DNA from: Desulfobacula sp.
GTDB lineage: Bacteria > Desulfobacterota > Desulfobacteria > Desulfobacterales > Desulfobacteraceae
Assembly (NCBI GenBank): GCA_018645325.1
Contig: JABGOU010000023.1
Location: forward strand, 1 to 56,310
Direction of reading: 5' to 3'
DNA length: 56,310 nt
In this document: one piece after another, positions 1 through 7,593 of the stretch
How positions within the stretch are numbered: the first letter of the stretch is position 1
Layout of the letters: each line of letters starts with the position of its first letter
Notes under the pieces: generated by a model
What the model saw: only the letters and a program-made list of their open reading frames with translations
What the model was told of the DNA's origin: nothing
The model's database searches: none
Made by a program: the position numbers and the translations under genes

Positions 1-1
1 T

Positions 2-493
2 GCCAAGATTCCGGATTTTCAGGCCGGTGCTGAAACTATGCAGAATCTGATGCTGGGAATGTTGTCCGGCGCCCATCTGCTCAATGAATCTGTGGGTATC
101 CTTGATAATATTTTAACTGTTTCCTATGAAAAGACCCTATTGGATGGGGAGATCATCAGCCGCATCAAACGTATCAGCCAGGGAATTTCAGGCGCGGATA
201 GAGATCTTTGCGTTGAATCAATCCAGCATGTGGGGCATGGGGGGTCATATCTCACCGAGCCCATGACTGTAAAAAATTGCCGTAACCGGTGGGCACCTAT
301 TACTTCTTTCTGGGGGACTCAGGAAGAGTGGGAGAAGAAAGGCTCACAGGATGCTTCCCACAGGGCAAATCAAATGGCACGTCAGATTCTTTTGGATGCG
401 CCGGATTCTCTCATTGATAAGGCTCTTGATAAGGCGCTTCTGCTTTATATGGAATATGAGTCGCAGCTTATATCAAAAAAGATCAAATCCTAA
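2..493 (+). CDS. MttB-family (trimethylamine-type) corrinoid methyltransferase, C-terminal part
   Basis: This is the last 163 codons of a gene that begins before the window; the frame is already open at base 2. The segment with HLLNESVGILDN, the ISGADRDLC stretch, and GHGGSYLTEPMTVKN followed by the WxPI segment match, from family knowledge, the C-terminus of the MttB/MtgB superfamily. These enzymes transfer a methyl group from a methylamine or quaternary amine to a corrinoid protein. The position of pyrrolysine in true trimethylamine methyltransferases lies upstream of what is visible, so I cannot say whether this is a Pyl enzyme or a glycine-betaine type. Its neighbours give no substrate hint. 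Family assignment is secure; substrate is unknown. Confidence 0.85.
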   Translation, partial: AKIPDFQAGAETMQNLMLGMLSGAHLLNESVGILDNILTVSYEKTLLDGEIISRIKRISQGISGADRDLCVESIQHVGHGGSYLTEPMTVKNCRNRWAPITSFWGTQEEWEKKGSQDASHRANQMARQILLDAPDSLIDKALDKALLLYMEYESQLISKKIKS

Positions 494-536
494 TGGACCG
501 GTTTCACATTTCTAAAAAGTCATGAAATATTCGGGT

Positions 537-1661
537 TTAACCCAGTGCACTGAAAAGTCTGTCAAGATCTTTGTCCGTGTTATGGAGGTGTGGCGCAATC
601 CTTATGGAATGCCCGCGGATGCTGACAAAAATTTGTTCAGATGAGAGCTTTTTTATAAGCTTTTCCGGAACGCCCCCGGGAAGGGTGATGCCGATCAAAT
701 GCGGTGCCCGCATGGATTTGGAAGGAACCCTGAATCCCAGTGACTGTGCCTTTTCGGCAATCAGGTCTATCTTGAGCTGGATGGTTTCTGAGATTTTTTG
801 TATATCCCAGTCAAGAAGCTGTTTTAATGCCACCTCTGCAATGGGCGCCAAAACAAAATTGCTGGCACCGCCCACATCAAACCTTCGGGAGCCGGGCTGA
901 TACTCATCCCTGTAATCAACCAGCCTTGAAAAATCTTCAGACCCTTCTCGATTCAGCCAGTTTTCCTCCAAAGGTGTTCCGTTCTGCCATTGCCGCGCAA
1001 CATAACAGAATCCTAAACTATAGGGACCCAGTAACCATTTGTGGGCAGTAGTGATTACAAAGTCAGGCTTAACTGCTTTGATTGAAAATGGCATGGCACC
1101 CAATGATTGTGTACCATCAATGACAAGCGCCGCGCCATGATCACGACAGGCCTTTCCGATCCGGACCAGATCCAGCAGGGAACCATCTGTCCAGTGACAA
1201 TTGGGGACTGCCACAATGGCGGTTTTTTTGTTGATTCCCTTGATGACGGCACTTGTCCAGTCATGGTTTCCAGGTCTTTTTACCGTTTGAATTGCTCCTT
1301 TTTTTTCACGGGCCACGCGCTCCCAACTATAGATATTGGAAGGGAATTGATCCTCAATAACCACAATTTCCTGGCCCTGGAAAACGGGCAGATTTTTTGC
1401 TGCAAGGGCGATCCCATATGATACGGCAGGAATGATGGCGATATCTTCACCCGTACACGCAATGATTTGTGCAAACAGGCCCCTCAGGGTTTCAATGGTT
1501 TTAAAGAAATCGGCCGGTGTGATATTCCATGGCCGCCCCTTGGCTGTTACAGCCTGTCTGCCCTCTGATTCGGCTGTTTTCAGAAGCGGAGATGTGTAGG
1601 CACAGTTAAAGTATGCAATATCATCGGGTATGCTGAATAATGATCGTTGATTTGGAATCAT
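537..1661 (-). CDS. Class V aminotransferase (cysteine desulfurase/kynureninase-like fold)
   Basis: A 374-residue PLP-dependent enzyme of fold type I. The PLP-binding Asp is in ALVIDGTQSLG (D182) and the Schiff-base lysine in TTAHKWLLGP (K208). The N-terminus (YFNCAYTSPL) and the full length agree with the class V aminotransferase family, which includes cysteine desulfurases, isopenicillin-N epimerase-like proteins and kynureninase. I see no mobile-loop cysteine of the IscS/SufS type, so a desulfurase role is not supported. The start is preceded by AAAGGA at a suitable distance. It is convergent with the MttB-family gene. Substrate unknown; probably amino-acid catabolism, given the liv and kynU genes further along. 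Confidence 0.85.
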   Translation of the reverse strand: MIPNQRSLFSIPDDIAYFNCAYTSPLLKTAESEGRQAVTAKGRPWNITPADFFKTIETLRGLFAQIIACTGEDIAIIPAVSYGIALAAKNLPVFQGQEIVVIEDQFPSNIYSWERVAREKKGAIQTVKRPGNHDWTSAVIKGINKKTAIVAVPNCHWTDGSLLDLVRIGKACRDHGAALVIDGTQSLGAMPFSIKAVKPDFVITTAHKWLLGPYSLGFCYVARQWQNGTPLEENWLNREGSEDFSRLVDYRDEYQPGSRRFDVGGASNFVLAPIAEVALKQLLDWDIQKISETIQLKIDLIAEKAQSLGFRVPSKSMRAPHLIGITLPGGVPEKLIKKLSSEQIFVSIRGHSIRIAPHLHNTDKDLDRLFSALG

Positions 1662-1743
1662 GGATAGTCCTTTTTTTGTAACGTCAGGGTATGTTTAATT
1701 TCTATCATTTATTACCAATATACATAATACCTGTAAAGAAATA

Positions 1744-2181
1744 TCAGAATTTACCTCGAATCCGTTCAATTCGTTTTCGATTGGCACCAAGATCGGAATA
1801 TCCAATGCGGGACGCAGATCGGATATGAATGACCGTCTCGTAAGCTTGCGCTTCCGGAAAATAAAATTCCACGTCATCAACAAATCTAAACAAAGATGAG
1901 GTGAACTCTGCTCGAATATAATTTTCCTGAGCCGTCAGGATTTTTACTCGCTTTTCAGACTCAAGTACCTGCAAGAGAAGGGCTCGCGCTTCCTGACGTG
2001 TTCCTGCGTAACTGATAGGTTGAATGTATTGATTTTCATTAGCCGACGTGCTGTTCACACAATTTGGTGTTTTCGGGCACAGGGCCAGCTTGCCGTCATT
2101 TATCCCCAGATCAGGCATAGTCCCCGCACATCCGGTTAAAATTATTAAGCTTGCCAGGCCAACTATTAGTTGCCTTTTCAT
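1744..2181 (-). CDS. DUF1499-family lipoprotein
   Basis: 145 residues. The N-terminus is a lipoprotein signal: MKRQ, a hydrophobic stretch, then the lipobox LTGC with cysteine at about residue 18, so the mature protein should be anchored in a membrane facing the periplasm. The body has CPKTPNCVNS near residues 34-43 and a C-terminal segment RSASRIGYSDLGANRKRIE, both characteristic of DUF1499, whose function is unknown. The RBS AAGGA precedes the ATG. It is a single gene, 82 bp from the aminotransferase start and on the same strand; a shared transcript is possible but not shown. Confidence 0.85.
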   Translation of the reverse strand: MKRQLIVGLASLIILTGCAGTMPDLGINDGKLALCPKTPNCVNSTSANENQYIQPISYAGTRQEARALLLQVLESEKRVKILTAQENYIRAEFTSSLFRFVDDVEFYFPEAQAYETVIHIRSASRIGYSDLGANRKRIERIRGKF

Positions 2182-2357
2182 TATTCTTTCGTCCTTGATT
2201 TATAAGGTATCATCCGCTTGATTTGAATAGCATGAATTAAATATTACATAAAGTAGTAATTAATGACTTGTTAGGACATCAATTTTTTGAATCAAATATC
2301 CAGTAAAAAAAGTATCAGACCAAAGGCTTAACTCATCATCCCTGCCTTCCTGCAAGA

Positions 2358-2792
2358 TCAATATGGAATGAACACCTTTTTTTCAAGAACTTTCATCGAA
2401 GATATAATGGATCTCATCTCATCCTCAGACAGTTCATCCGCCTGTTTCCAGAAATTTTTCTGGATCCTTTCAAATGTGCGCAACATAAGATTTTGTCCCG
2501 GCTTAGATAGACTTATTGTGGTCTTCCGCCTGTCTTTCTCATTGGATTCCTTTATAATAAGGTCCAACTTGAAAAGTTTTTTAAGTTCTCTGCTGGCATT
2601 GGGTAAGGAAATATTCAAACAATCGGCCACCTGACTTGTCGTCACCTCTTTACTGAAAAAAACATACTCCAGTATAGAGTGCTGCTGGGGAGTGATTTTA
2701 TTAGAACGGGCATCTTTCTTCAGGAAATGAGTACTGGAATGCACATTGCCGATAAAATTTATAACAACCTGAAAAAATTTATTTTTATCCAT
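2358..2792 (-). CDS. MarR-family transcriptional regulator
   Basis: 144 residues from the ATG at 2792, chosen because AGAGGGA lies just upstream; a longer reading from a TTG at 2822 lacks an RBS. A winged-helix core is visible: ITPQQHSILEYVFF, the recognition helix region ADCLNISLPNASRELKKL, then the wing ESNEKDRRKTTISLSKPG, whose DRR motif is the MarR hallmark. It is divergent from a flavodoxin-fold oxidoreductase. The intergenic region carries three copies of one palindrome, so it probably represses both itself and that gene and responds to a quinone-like or oxidative ligand (inference from family and neighbour). Confidence 0.9.
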   Translation of the reverse strand: MDKNKFFQVVINFIGNVHSSTHFLKKDARSNKITPQQHSILEYVFFSKEVTTSQVADCLNISLPNASRELKKLFKLDLIIKESNEKDRRKTTISLSKPGQNLMLRTFERIQKNFWKQADELSEDEMRSIISSMKVLEKKVFIPY

Positions 2793-2832
2793 GATCTTCC
2801 CTCTGTATTCCATCAGTTGCAAGTCTATTTAA

Positions 2833-2846
2833 TTATCATTTGATAA
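2833..2846. promoter_or_regulatory. MarR operator box 1
   Basis: TTATCATTTGATAA is an inverted repeat of TTATCA/TGATAA around a TT centre. It is immediately followed by box 2 and is the exact reverse complement of box 3 at 2885-2898. It lies 41 bp upstream of the MarR start, so it can also control marR itself. Confidence 0.75.
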
Positions 2847-2860
2847 TTATCATTTGACAA
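2847..2860. promoter_or_regulatory. MarR operator box 2, overlapping the -35
   Basis: TTATCATTTGACAA abuts box 1 with no gap and differs from it at one base; the altered base creates the TTGACA -35 hexamer of the oxidoreductase promoter. A repressor bound here would cover the -35 element. Confidence 0.7.
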
Positions 2861-2882
2861 ATATTTTTTCCTGCGCTATATT
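2854..2882 (+). promoter_or_regulatory. Sigma-70 type promoter of the oxidoreductase gene
   Basis: TTGACA (2854-2859), a 17-bp spacer and TATATT (2877-2882): a near-consensus promoter 31 bp before the start codon at 2914. Confidence 0.8.
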
Positions 2883-2884
2883 AC

Positions 2885-2898
2885 TTATCAAATGATAA
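2885..2898. promoter_or_regulatory. MarR operator box 3, over the transcription start
   Basis: TTATCAAATGATAA, the exact reverse complement of box 1, starts 3 bp after the -10 and ends 15 bp before the ATG. Together with box 2 it brackets the core promoter, a classic repression layout. Confidence 0.75.
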
Positions 2899-2913
2899 CA
2901 TAAAGGAGACAAC

Positions 2914-3501
2914 ATGAACACACTTATTGTTTACACACATCCGAATCACCAAAGTTTAAACTATGCTTTTCTTGAGCAGACGCTCAAAGGTATATCGGAA
3001 AATGAAGGCAGAATTGAGATCAAAGTCATTGATCTATACGAAGAAGAGTTTGATCCGATTCTTTTTTTTGATGAGAACAAAAAACGAAGTGATATGCACA
3101 TCGATCCGAAATTTGCAGCTTATAGAGAGCAGATCCTTTGGGCAGACAAATTGGTTTTTATCTATCCCATATGGTGGGGAAGACCTCCAGCCATGTTACT
3201 TGGATACATAGATCAATTGTTTTCAACGAATTTCGCATATCGAAATAAGGGCAAATATTCCCACGAAGGCCTGCTCAAAGGAAAATCAGCAATTTGTATT
3301 TCAACCATGAAGGGCCCAAAAAACTACCCATTATTTTTTTTGAACAATGCTCACAAGGCGCTAATGAAAAAGGCGATCTTTAATTTTGTTGGAATTAAAA
3401 AAATAAAATTTTTTGAATTTGGCAGTGTAGAGGGATCAAAAAAGAAACAAAAATCCAAGCTTAAAAAAGTTTATAATTATTTTAAAGTACTTCCGGCTTG
3501 A
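2914..3501 (+). CDS. Flavodoxin-fold NAD(P)H quinone oxidoreductase (KefF/MdaB/YwrO type)
   Basis: 195 residues. The N-terminus MNTLIVYTHPNHQSLNYAF is the FMN phosphate-binding loop of the flavodoxin_2 family. LVFIYPIWWGRPPAMLLGYID (about residues 80-100) is the family signature, and the FAYR region and SAICISTMKGP follow. Such enzymes reduce quinones or azo compounds by two electrons in the cytoplasm. RBS AAAGGAGA lies 6 bp before the ATG. Control by the divergent MarR protein is strongly suggested by three operator boxes around a consensus promoter. The C-terminus is unusually lysine-rich (SKKKQKSKLKK). Confidence 0.9.
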   Translation: MNTLIVYTHPNHQSLNYAFLEQTLKGISENEGRIEIKVIDLYEEEFDPILFFDENKKRSDMHIDPKFAAYREQILWADKLVFIYPIWWGRPPAMLLGYIDQLFSTNFAYRNKGKYSHEGLLKGKSAICISTMKGPKNYPLFFLNNAHKALMKKAIFNFVGIKKIKFFEFGSVEGSKKKQKSKLKKVYNYFKVLPA

Positions 3502-3521
3502 AAGGCTGGTTGGTAAGGTAC

Positions 3522-3577
3522 CGCCGAGCGGGACCGCCTCGGCGATCTTGGGTGGGGACATCGCGAACGTCCTCACC
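3522..3577. other. GC-rich tandem hairpins
   Basis: Two stem-loops in a row in otherwise AT-rich DNA: CGCCGAG/CTCGGCG (3522-3528 with 3538-3544) and GGTGGGGAC/GTCCTCACC (3551-3559 with 3569-3577, one G-T wobble). There is no T-run, so it is not a standard terminator. It sits 20 bp after the oxidoreductase stop and 60 bp before the convergent AraC gene. Origin unknown. Confidence 0.4.
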
Positions 3578-3634
3578 AGCTTCAAAAATCTGCGGTTTTG
3601 CAACTGCAGCATTTCATTTGTTGGAAAAAATGGT

Positions 3635-4672
3635 TTAGGTTAATTTTCTAATATAGGCTTTTGGGGTTTGTCCGGTCCATCGTTTGAAAGCATGGTTAAA
3701 AGCACTTTGATCTGAATACCCCAGCATAAATGCCGTTTCACAAATACTTACATCCTGCTTGGCCAGATTATCAACAGCCATCTGTTTGCGTACTGCTTCA
3801 AAAAGATAGCGAAAATATGTTTTTTCAATTTTAAGCTTTTCTTGAAGACTGCGTTTGCTCACCGCGAGTTTTCGGGAAACAGATTCAATATTGGGTATAT
3901 CTCCCTTAATAATTATATCACTTATTAATACCAAGACTTTATTTGACCATTTTTTTTCTTTGGGCATGGTGTTCACAATCTGAGTGGCATGTCGTTCAAG
4001 AACCTTATAAAGTTCCTGATTGGCCAGATCAATTTTTATGTCTAAACTCTCAGTTTCTATGATCAGTTCATTTTTATTCTCTTCAAAAAATATGGGTGCG
4101 TTGAACACACTTTGATATTTCGTTCTATCGACCGGGTCACTTGGCCCGACATGTGTGAAGCAAGCCTTTATAAGTGTCAGTTCTCCCTGGCTGAGAAAGT
4201 TCAAAATAGAGTAATATGTACACAAAAGAGCTTCGGATAGGTGTGAGTGCGTGTGAAACCCGGGTGTTGATATTTCCCATGATAAGTGAGTTACCTCTCC
4301 TGTTTTTTGAAACTGAGGCTGGATGATGTCCGCCATGATACGATGGTAGCGGACAAAGACTTGAAGAGCCTTTTCAATGGTAGCACAGTTCATCATCATG
4401 GTAAAAAGAATGCTGCCGGAAGGATAGTGTTTTGCCATCTGACGTCCGAAATTTAATCCAGGATAAGGATCTTTACCTAAAGATACGATCCGCATCCACA
4501 TTGACTCAAAAAATTTGCTTGAAACTCTGGCTTCACTGTTATTGAGGATGCAAATATCAAAATCACAAAACCTTGCGACTTTTTTAAAATCAACGTCCAG
4601 CCTGTTGGCATAGGCATTTAAAATCTTCACCAATCCGACCGAAACAGTAGAATTTTTTTGATAGTTAACCAT
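3635..4672 (-). CDS. AraC-family transcriptional regulator with N-terminal ligand domain
   Basis: 345 residues from the ATG at 4672, chosen because TTGGAG lies 8 bp upstream. The N-terminal 220 residues have the layout of the arabinose-binding-type domain seen in OruR/ArgR-like AraC regulators (SMWMRIVSLGKDPYPGLNFGR and FVRYHRIMADII regions). The C-terminus has two helix-turn-helices: SVSRKLAVSKRSLQEKL and ETAFMLGYSDQSAFNHAFKRWTGQTPKAYI, the latter the AraC signature. It is divergent from the membrane protein/thioesterase pair and probably regulates it; the effector may be lipid- or aromatic-like given the thioesterase (inference). Confidence 0.9.
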   Translation of the reverse strand: MVNYQKNSTVSVGLVKILNAYANRLDVDFKKVARFCDFDICILNNSEARVSSKFFESMWMRIVSLGKDPYPGLNFGRQMAKHYPSGSILFTMMMNCATIEKALQVFVRYHRIMADIIQPQFQKTGEVTHLSWEISTPGFHTHSHLSEALLCTYYSILNFLSQGELTLIKACFTHVGPSDPVDRTKYQSVFNAPIFFEENKNELIIETESLDIKIDLANQELYKVLERHATQIVNTMPKEKKWSNKVLVLISDIIIKGDIPNIESVSRKLAVSKRSLQEKLKIEKTYFRYLFEAVRKQMAVDNLAKQDVSICETAFMLGYSDQSAFNHAFKRWTGQTPKAYIRKLT

Positions 4673-4862
4673 CAAGGATCTCCAAGAAAAATGATTGAAA
4701 AAAAATACCTTAAGTTTGCGCAAAAGATCAACTTATTTGCGTGAACGATCAAGACGTCAATACGAAAATGCGTGTATTCTTTTTACAAAGTTGACCCGGA
4801 CATTATATAAATTTTTTTCTAATGATCGTTTCACTTATTTAAAAACAAAAAGGAGAAGAACA

Positions 4863-5288
4863 ATGACATCACAAAAAAAAATACAGATTATGAAAACAAT
4901 ATGCTGGATTGGCGTTGCTGCGGATACACTTTGGGCAATCGCATTGGTCTTTCCTCAATTTTTTGGCATCCTGATTGGCAAGCCTGACTTGCAAGTTGAT
5001 CTTTCCCTGCGAATGGCTCTGGGTATTGCAGGTGCACTAATGGCCTGCTGGACCCTGCTTTTGGCCTGGACAGCACAAAAGCCTGTTGAACGTCGAATGG
5101 TTATGGCTTTAACTGCTGTACCAGTGGTCGCAGGATTGCTTACTGTCGCTTTGATTGGAGTTGTTAATGGGAATACTTCAACTATATGGATACTTGTTAA
5201 ATGCAGTTTTTTAAGTATTGCAATGCTTTGGGGATACCATTCGGCCAATTCAATTGTAAAGGAGAGCAACTATGAAATCAACCACTGA
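4863..5288 (+). CDS. Small four-helix integral membrane protein, unknown function
   Basis: 141 residues from the ATG at 4863, which follows AAAGGAGAAG; the frame extends upstream but without an RBS. Hydrophobic segments lie at about residues 10-30, 47-69, 80-100 and 105-125, so four transmembrane helices are likely. I do not recognise a named family. Its last 17 bp overlap the thioesterase gene, so the two are translationally coupled. Divergent from the AraC regulator, its likely controller. Confidence 0.75.
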   Translation: MTSQKKIQIMKTICWIGVAADTLWAIALVFPQFFGILIGKPDLQVDLSLRMALGIAGALMACWTLLLAWTAQKPVERRMVMALTAVPVVAGLLTVALIGVVNGNTSTIWILVKCSFLSIAMLWGYHSANSIVKESNYEINH

Positions 5289-5694
5289 AATTATAGTTCG
5301 AAGCTATCATATTGATCATTTTGGTCATGTCAATCATGCCCGGTTTGTAGAGTTGCTTGAGGAAGCCCGATGGCGTTACCTTGAAGAAAATCAATTACTT
5401 GAGCCGATTCATTGCATCGGGGCCTTTCATGTTGTTGCAAAGATCACGCTTCAGTATAAAAACCCGGCACATTTAGGAGATATCCTTCGTTTTGAAACAC
5501 AGATTGACCAACAATCTGCTCATAGCTTTCAGGTGGATCAAAAAGTATATCTGAAAAAATCTGAAAAAATAATAATAAAAGCCAAAATCACCAATGTTTT
5601 TATTGACCAAAAGGGTCAACCAAGATTGATTGACCAAGATGTTTTGAGAATTTGGCCGGATATTGCCAAGGCTAATAGGGTTGAAGAAATATAG
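5272..5694 (+). CDS. Acyl-CoA thioesterase, hot-dog fold (4HBT/FadM-YbgC type)
   Basis: 140 residues. The N-terminal segment HIDHFGHVNHARFVELLEEAR is the 4-hydroxybenzoyl-CoA-thioesterase-like signature: an Asp near residue 15, then the GHVNHARF helix. It hydrolyses an acyl-CoA to the free acid in the cytoplasm; the acyl chain cannot be read from sequence. RBS AAGGAGAG lies just before the ATG and inside the upstream gene's end. Length is normal for the family. Confidence 0.88.
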   Translation: MKSTTEIIVRSYHIDHFGHVNHARFVELLEEARWRYLEENQLLEPIHCIGAFHVVAKITLQYKNPAHLGDILRFETQIDQQSAHSFQVDQKVYLKKSEKIIIKAKITNVFIDQKGQPRLIDQDVLRIWPDIAKANRVEEI

Positions 5695-6041
5695 TTTAAC
5701 ATGAAAATCACCGGTGAAATTCGATGCATTTTCGGTTTTTGGATATTTTTCGTAAAAAGTAGCTTAACCTCGGTTACAGTTTTTTGGAAGCGGATCAGTC
5801 CCGTGAAGAGATAGATCTGATTATTAAAAAGCCCGCTGGATATTGGATGGGAGAACAAAGCTCTGCACTGTCGGTTGCTGTTTTCGCAAGTCGAAATCGT
5901 TGAAGAAAAACGAGTTTAGGAACTGTTTACTACTTATATCCGGGCGGGAGAAAATACAATAGATAAAAAACCGTATTTTTTATAGGATTTGGATTTTTTT
6001 ATGCACTAAAAAATTATTCACCTGATGCGCTATGAAAAATA
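5695..6041. other. Intergenic stretch with a possible coding relic
   Basis: No intact gene. A plus-strand open stretch at 5763-5903 begins directly after a stop codon and reads NLGYSFLEADQSREEIDLII followed by a KKPAGYW segment, then ends in TGA. It has no start or RBS and looks like a piece of a real protein, but I cannot name the family. Confidence 0.3.
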
Positions 6042-6079
6042 AAAAACTGCTGAATGTAAATCGGCATTCAGCAGTTTTT
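6042..6079. terminator. Bidirectional Rho-independent terminator
   Basis: Arms 6042-6056 and 6065-6079 pair perfectly over 15 bp (AAAAACTGCTGAATG with its complement) around an 8-nt loop, giving a U-run on both strands. It ends the minus-strand liv operon 19 bp after the livF stop. Confidence 0.9.
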
Positions 6080-6097
6080 AAGATAAGTTAAGGGTGT

Positions 6098-6805
6098 TTA
6101 GATACCCAGATAGGCCTTTTTGACATCTTCGTTTGCCATGAGATTTGCGCCAGTATCCGTTAATGTAATTATACCATTTTCCATAACATACCCTCTGTGA
6201 GCAGCTTTCAAGGCAAGATTCGCATTTTGCTCAACAATAAAAATCGTGGTTGACTGATCCTCGTTGATTTTTTTAATAATACGAAAAATCTGTTTGACAA
6301 TAATGGGTGCAAGGCCAAGGGAGGGTTCATCCAGGAGCAATACCTTTGGTCTTGCCATCAAGGCCCTTGAAATGGCCAGCATTTGCTGCTCTCCACCGCT
6401 GAGCGTTCCTCCGGCCTGGTTTCGCCTTTCAGCCAAGATAGGAAAAAGACTGTAAACATAATCCATATCTTTTTTTATTTCATCAGTGTCATTTCTTAAA
6501 AAAGCACCCATGTCAAGATTTTCTGCAACAGTGAGGTAAGGAAAAATTCTTCTACCTTCCGGCACCTGGCAGATCCCTAATTTTACAATCTCATCTGAAG
6601 GCATATGGGTGATATCCTGACCTTTAAATTCAATACTTCCCTTTTTGGCCGGAACAATGCCGCAGGTGGTCATCAATGTGGTTGATTTGCCGGCACCATT
6701 TGCCCCGATCAGAGAGATCACTTCTCCTTCTATAACTTCAAGGCTGATCCCTTTGAGGGCATGAATATTTCCATAATATGTGTGTACATCTTTTAATTTA
6801 AGCAT
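6098..6805 (-). CDS. livF: Branched-chain amino-acid ABC transporter, ATPase LivF
   Basis: 235 residues from the ATG at 6805 (MLKLKDVHTYYG); an upstream TTG at 6823 is less likely. Walker A is GANGAGKST, the ABC signature LSGGEQQMLAI, Walker B VLLLDEPSLGLAP, and the switch His is in IFIVEQNANLAL, the LivF-typical form with EQN instead of EHD. It hydrolyses ATP to drive uptake of branched-chain or related amino acids with LivG at the inner membrane. It overlaps the end of livG by 8 bp and is the last gene of kynU-livJHMGF, followed by a strong terminator. Confidence 0.95.
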   Translation of the reverse strand: MLKLKDVHTYYGNIHALKGISLEVIEGEVISLIGANGAGKSTTLMTTCGIVPAKKGSIEFKGQDITHMPSDEIVKLGICQVPEGRRIFPYLTVAENLDMGAFLRNDTDEIKKDMDYVYSLFPILAERRNQAGGTLSGGEQQMLAISRALMARPKVLLLDEPSLGLAPIIVKQIFRIIKKINEDQSTTIFIVEQNANLALKAAHRGYVMENGIITLTDTGANLMANEDVKKAYLGI

Positions 6806-7589
6806 CTTCAGACTCGTCTCCAAGATAGGCTTTGACTACTTCCGGATTAGACTTTACCTCTTCAGGATTGCCTTCGGCAATTTTCTTGCCGTAATCCACT
6901 ACATGAATATTGTCGGACAGACTCATGACAAGTTTCATGTCATGTTCAATCAGCAGGATGGACACATCCTCGTTGTCCCTCAGCCAGACGATCAACTCGT
7001 CAAGTTCTTTTGTTTCCTGGGGATTCATTCCTGCGGCAGGTTCATCTAAAAGCAGCAGGAACGGATTTGTGGCAAGGGCTCTTGCAATTTCAAGACGTCT
7101 TTGAGCACCATAGGGTAAGTTGACGGCCATTTCGTTAACGTATTGGTCCAGGCCTATTTTTTCAAGGATTTCATAAGAGTCATAGACTGCTTTCTTTTCT
7201 TCGTTTTTCTGGCTGGGAGGACGAAGCATAGCCTTGAGAATCCCTGATTTCAATCGGCAATGTCTTCCGATCATGACATTTTCAAGGACAGTCATCCCTT
7301 CAAAAAGCCTGATATTCTGGAAGGTCCTTGCAAGTCCTCTTTCAGTTACATAGTTGGTTTTCAGCCCGTTTATTTTCTGAGTGGGTCTGCCTGGAGGTGT
7401 TATTTCTACAATACCCTCACTGGGAGGGTAAATTCCGGTAATACAATTAAAAAATGTGGTTTTCCCTGCACCATTCGGCCCGATAAGGGCAGCAATCTGT
7501 CCTTTTTCAACTGAAATGTTTACCGTGTCCAGCGCTTTTAGCCCACCAAAATTCATTGTGAGGTTTTTTACATTGAGTATAGGTTCCAT
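6798..7589 (-). CDS. livG: Branched-chain amino-acid ABC transporter, ATPase LivG
   Basis: 263 residues. Walker A is GPNGAGKTT, the signature region is NLPYGAQRRLEIARAL (a divergent PYGAQ signature typical of LivG), Walker B LLLLDEPAAGMNP, and the switch His in ILLIEHDMKLVM. MNPQETKEL after Walker B and VTERGLARTFQNIRLF are LivG hallmarks. Length is normal. It pairs with LivF; 4 bp separate its start from the livM stop. Confidence 0.95.
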   Translation of the reverse strand: MEPILNVKNLTMNFGGLKALDTVNISVEKGQIAALIGPNGAGKTTFFNCITGIYPPSEGIVEITPPGRPTQKINGLKTNYVTERGLARTFQNIRLFEGMTVLENVMIGRHCRLKSGILKAMLRPPSQKNEEKKAVYDSYEILEKIGLDQYVNEMAVNLPYGAQRRLEIARALATNPFLLLLDEPAAGMNPQETKELDELIVWLRDNEDVSILLIEHDMKLVMSLSDNIHVVDYGKKIAEGNPEEVKSNPEVVKAYLGDESEDA

Positions 7590-7593
7590 AAAT

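Noticed and set aside
4695-4862. Longer N-terminus for the four-helix membrane protein
   Set aside because: The extension is Arg/Lys/Thr-rich with no RBS, while the ATG at 4863 follows AAAGGAGAAG directly.
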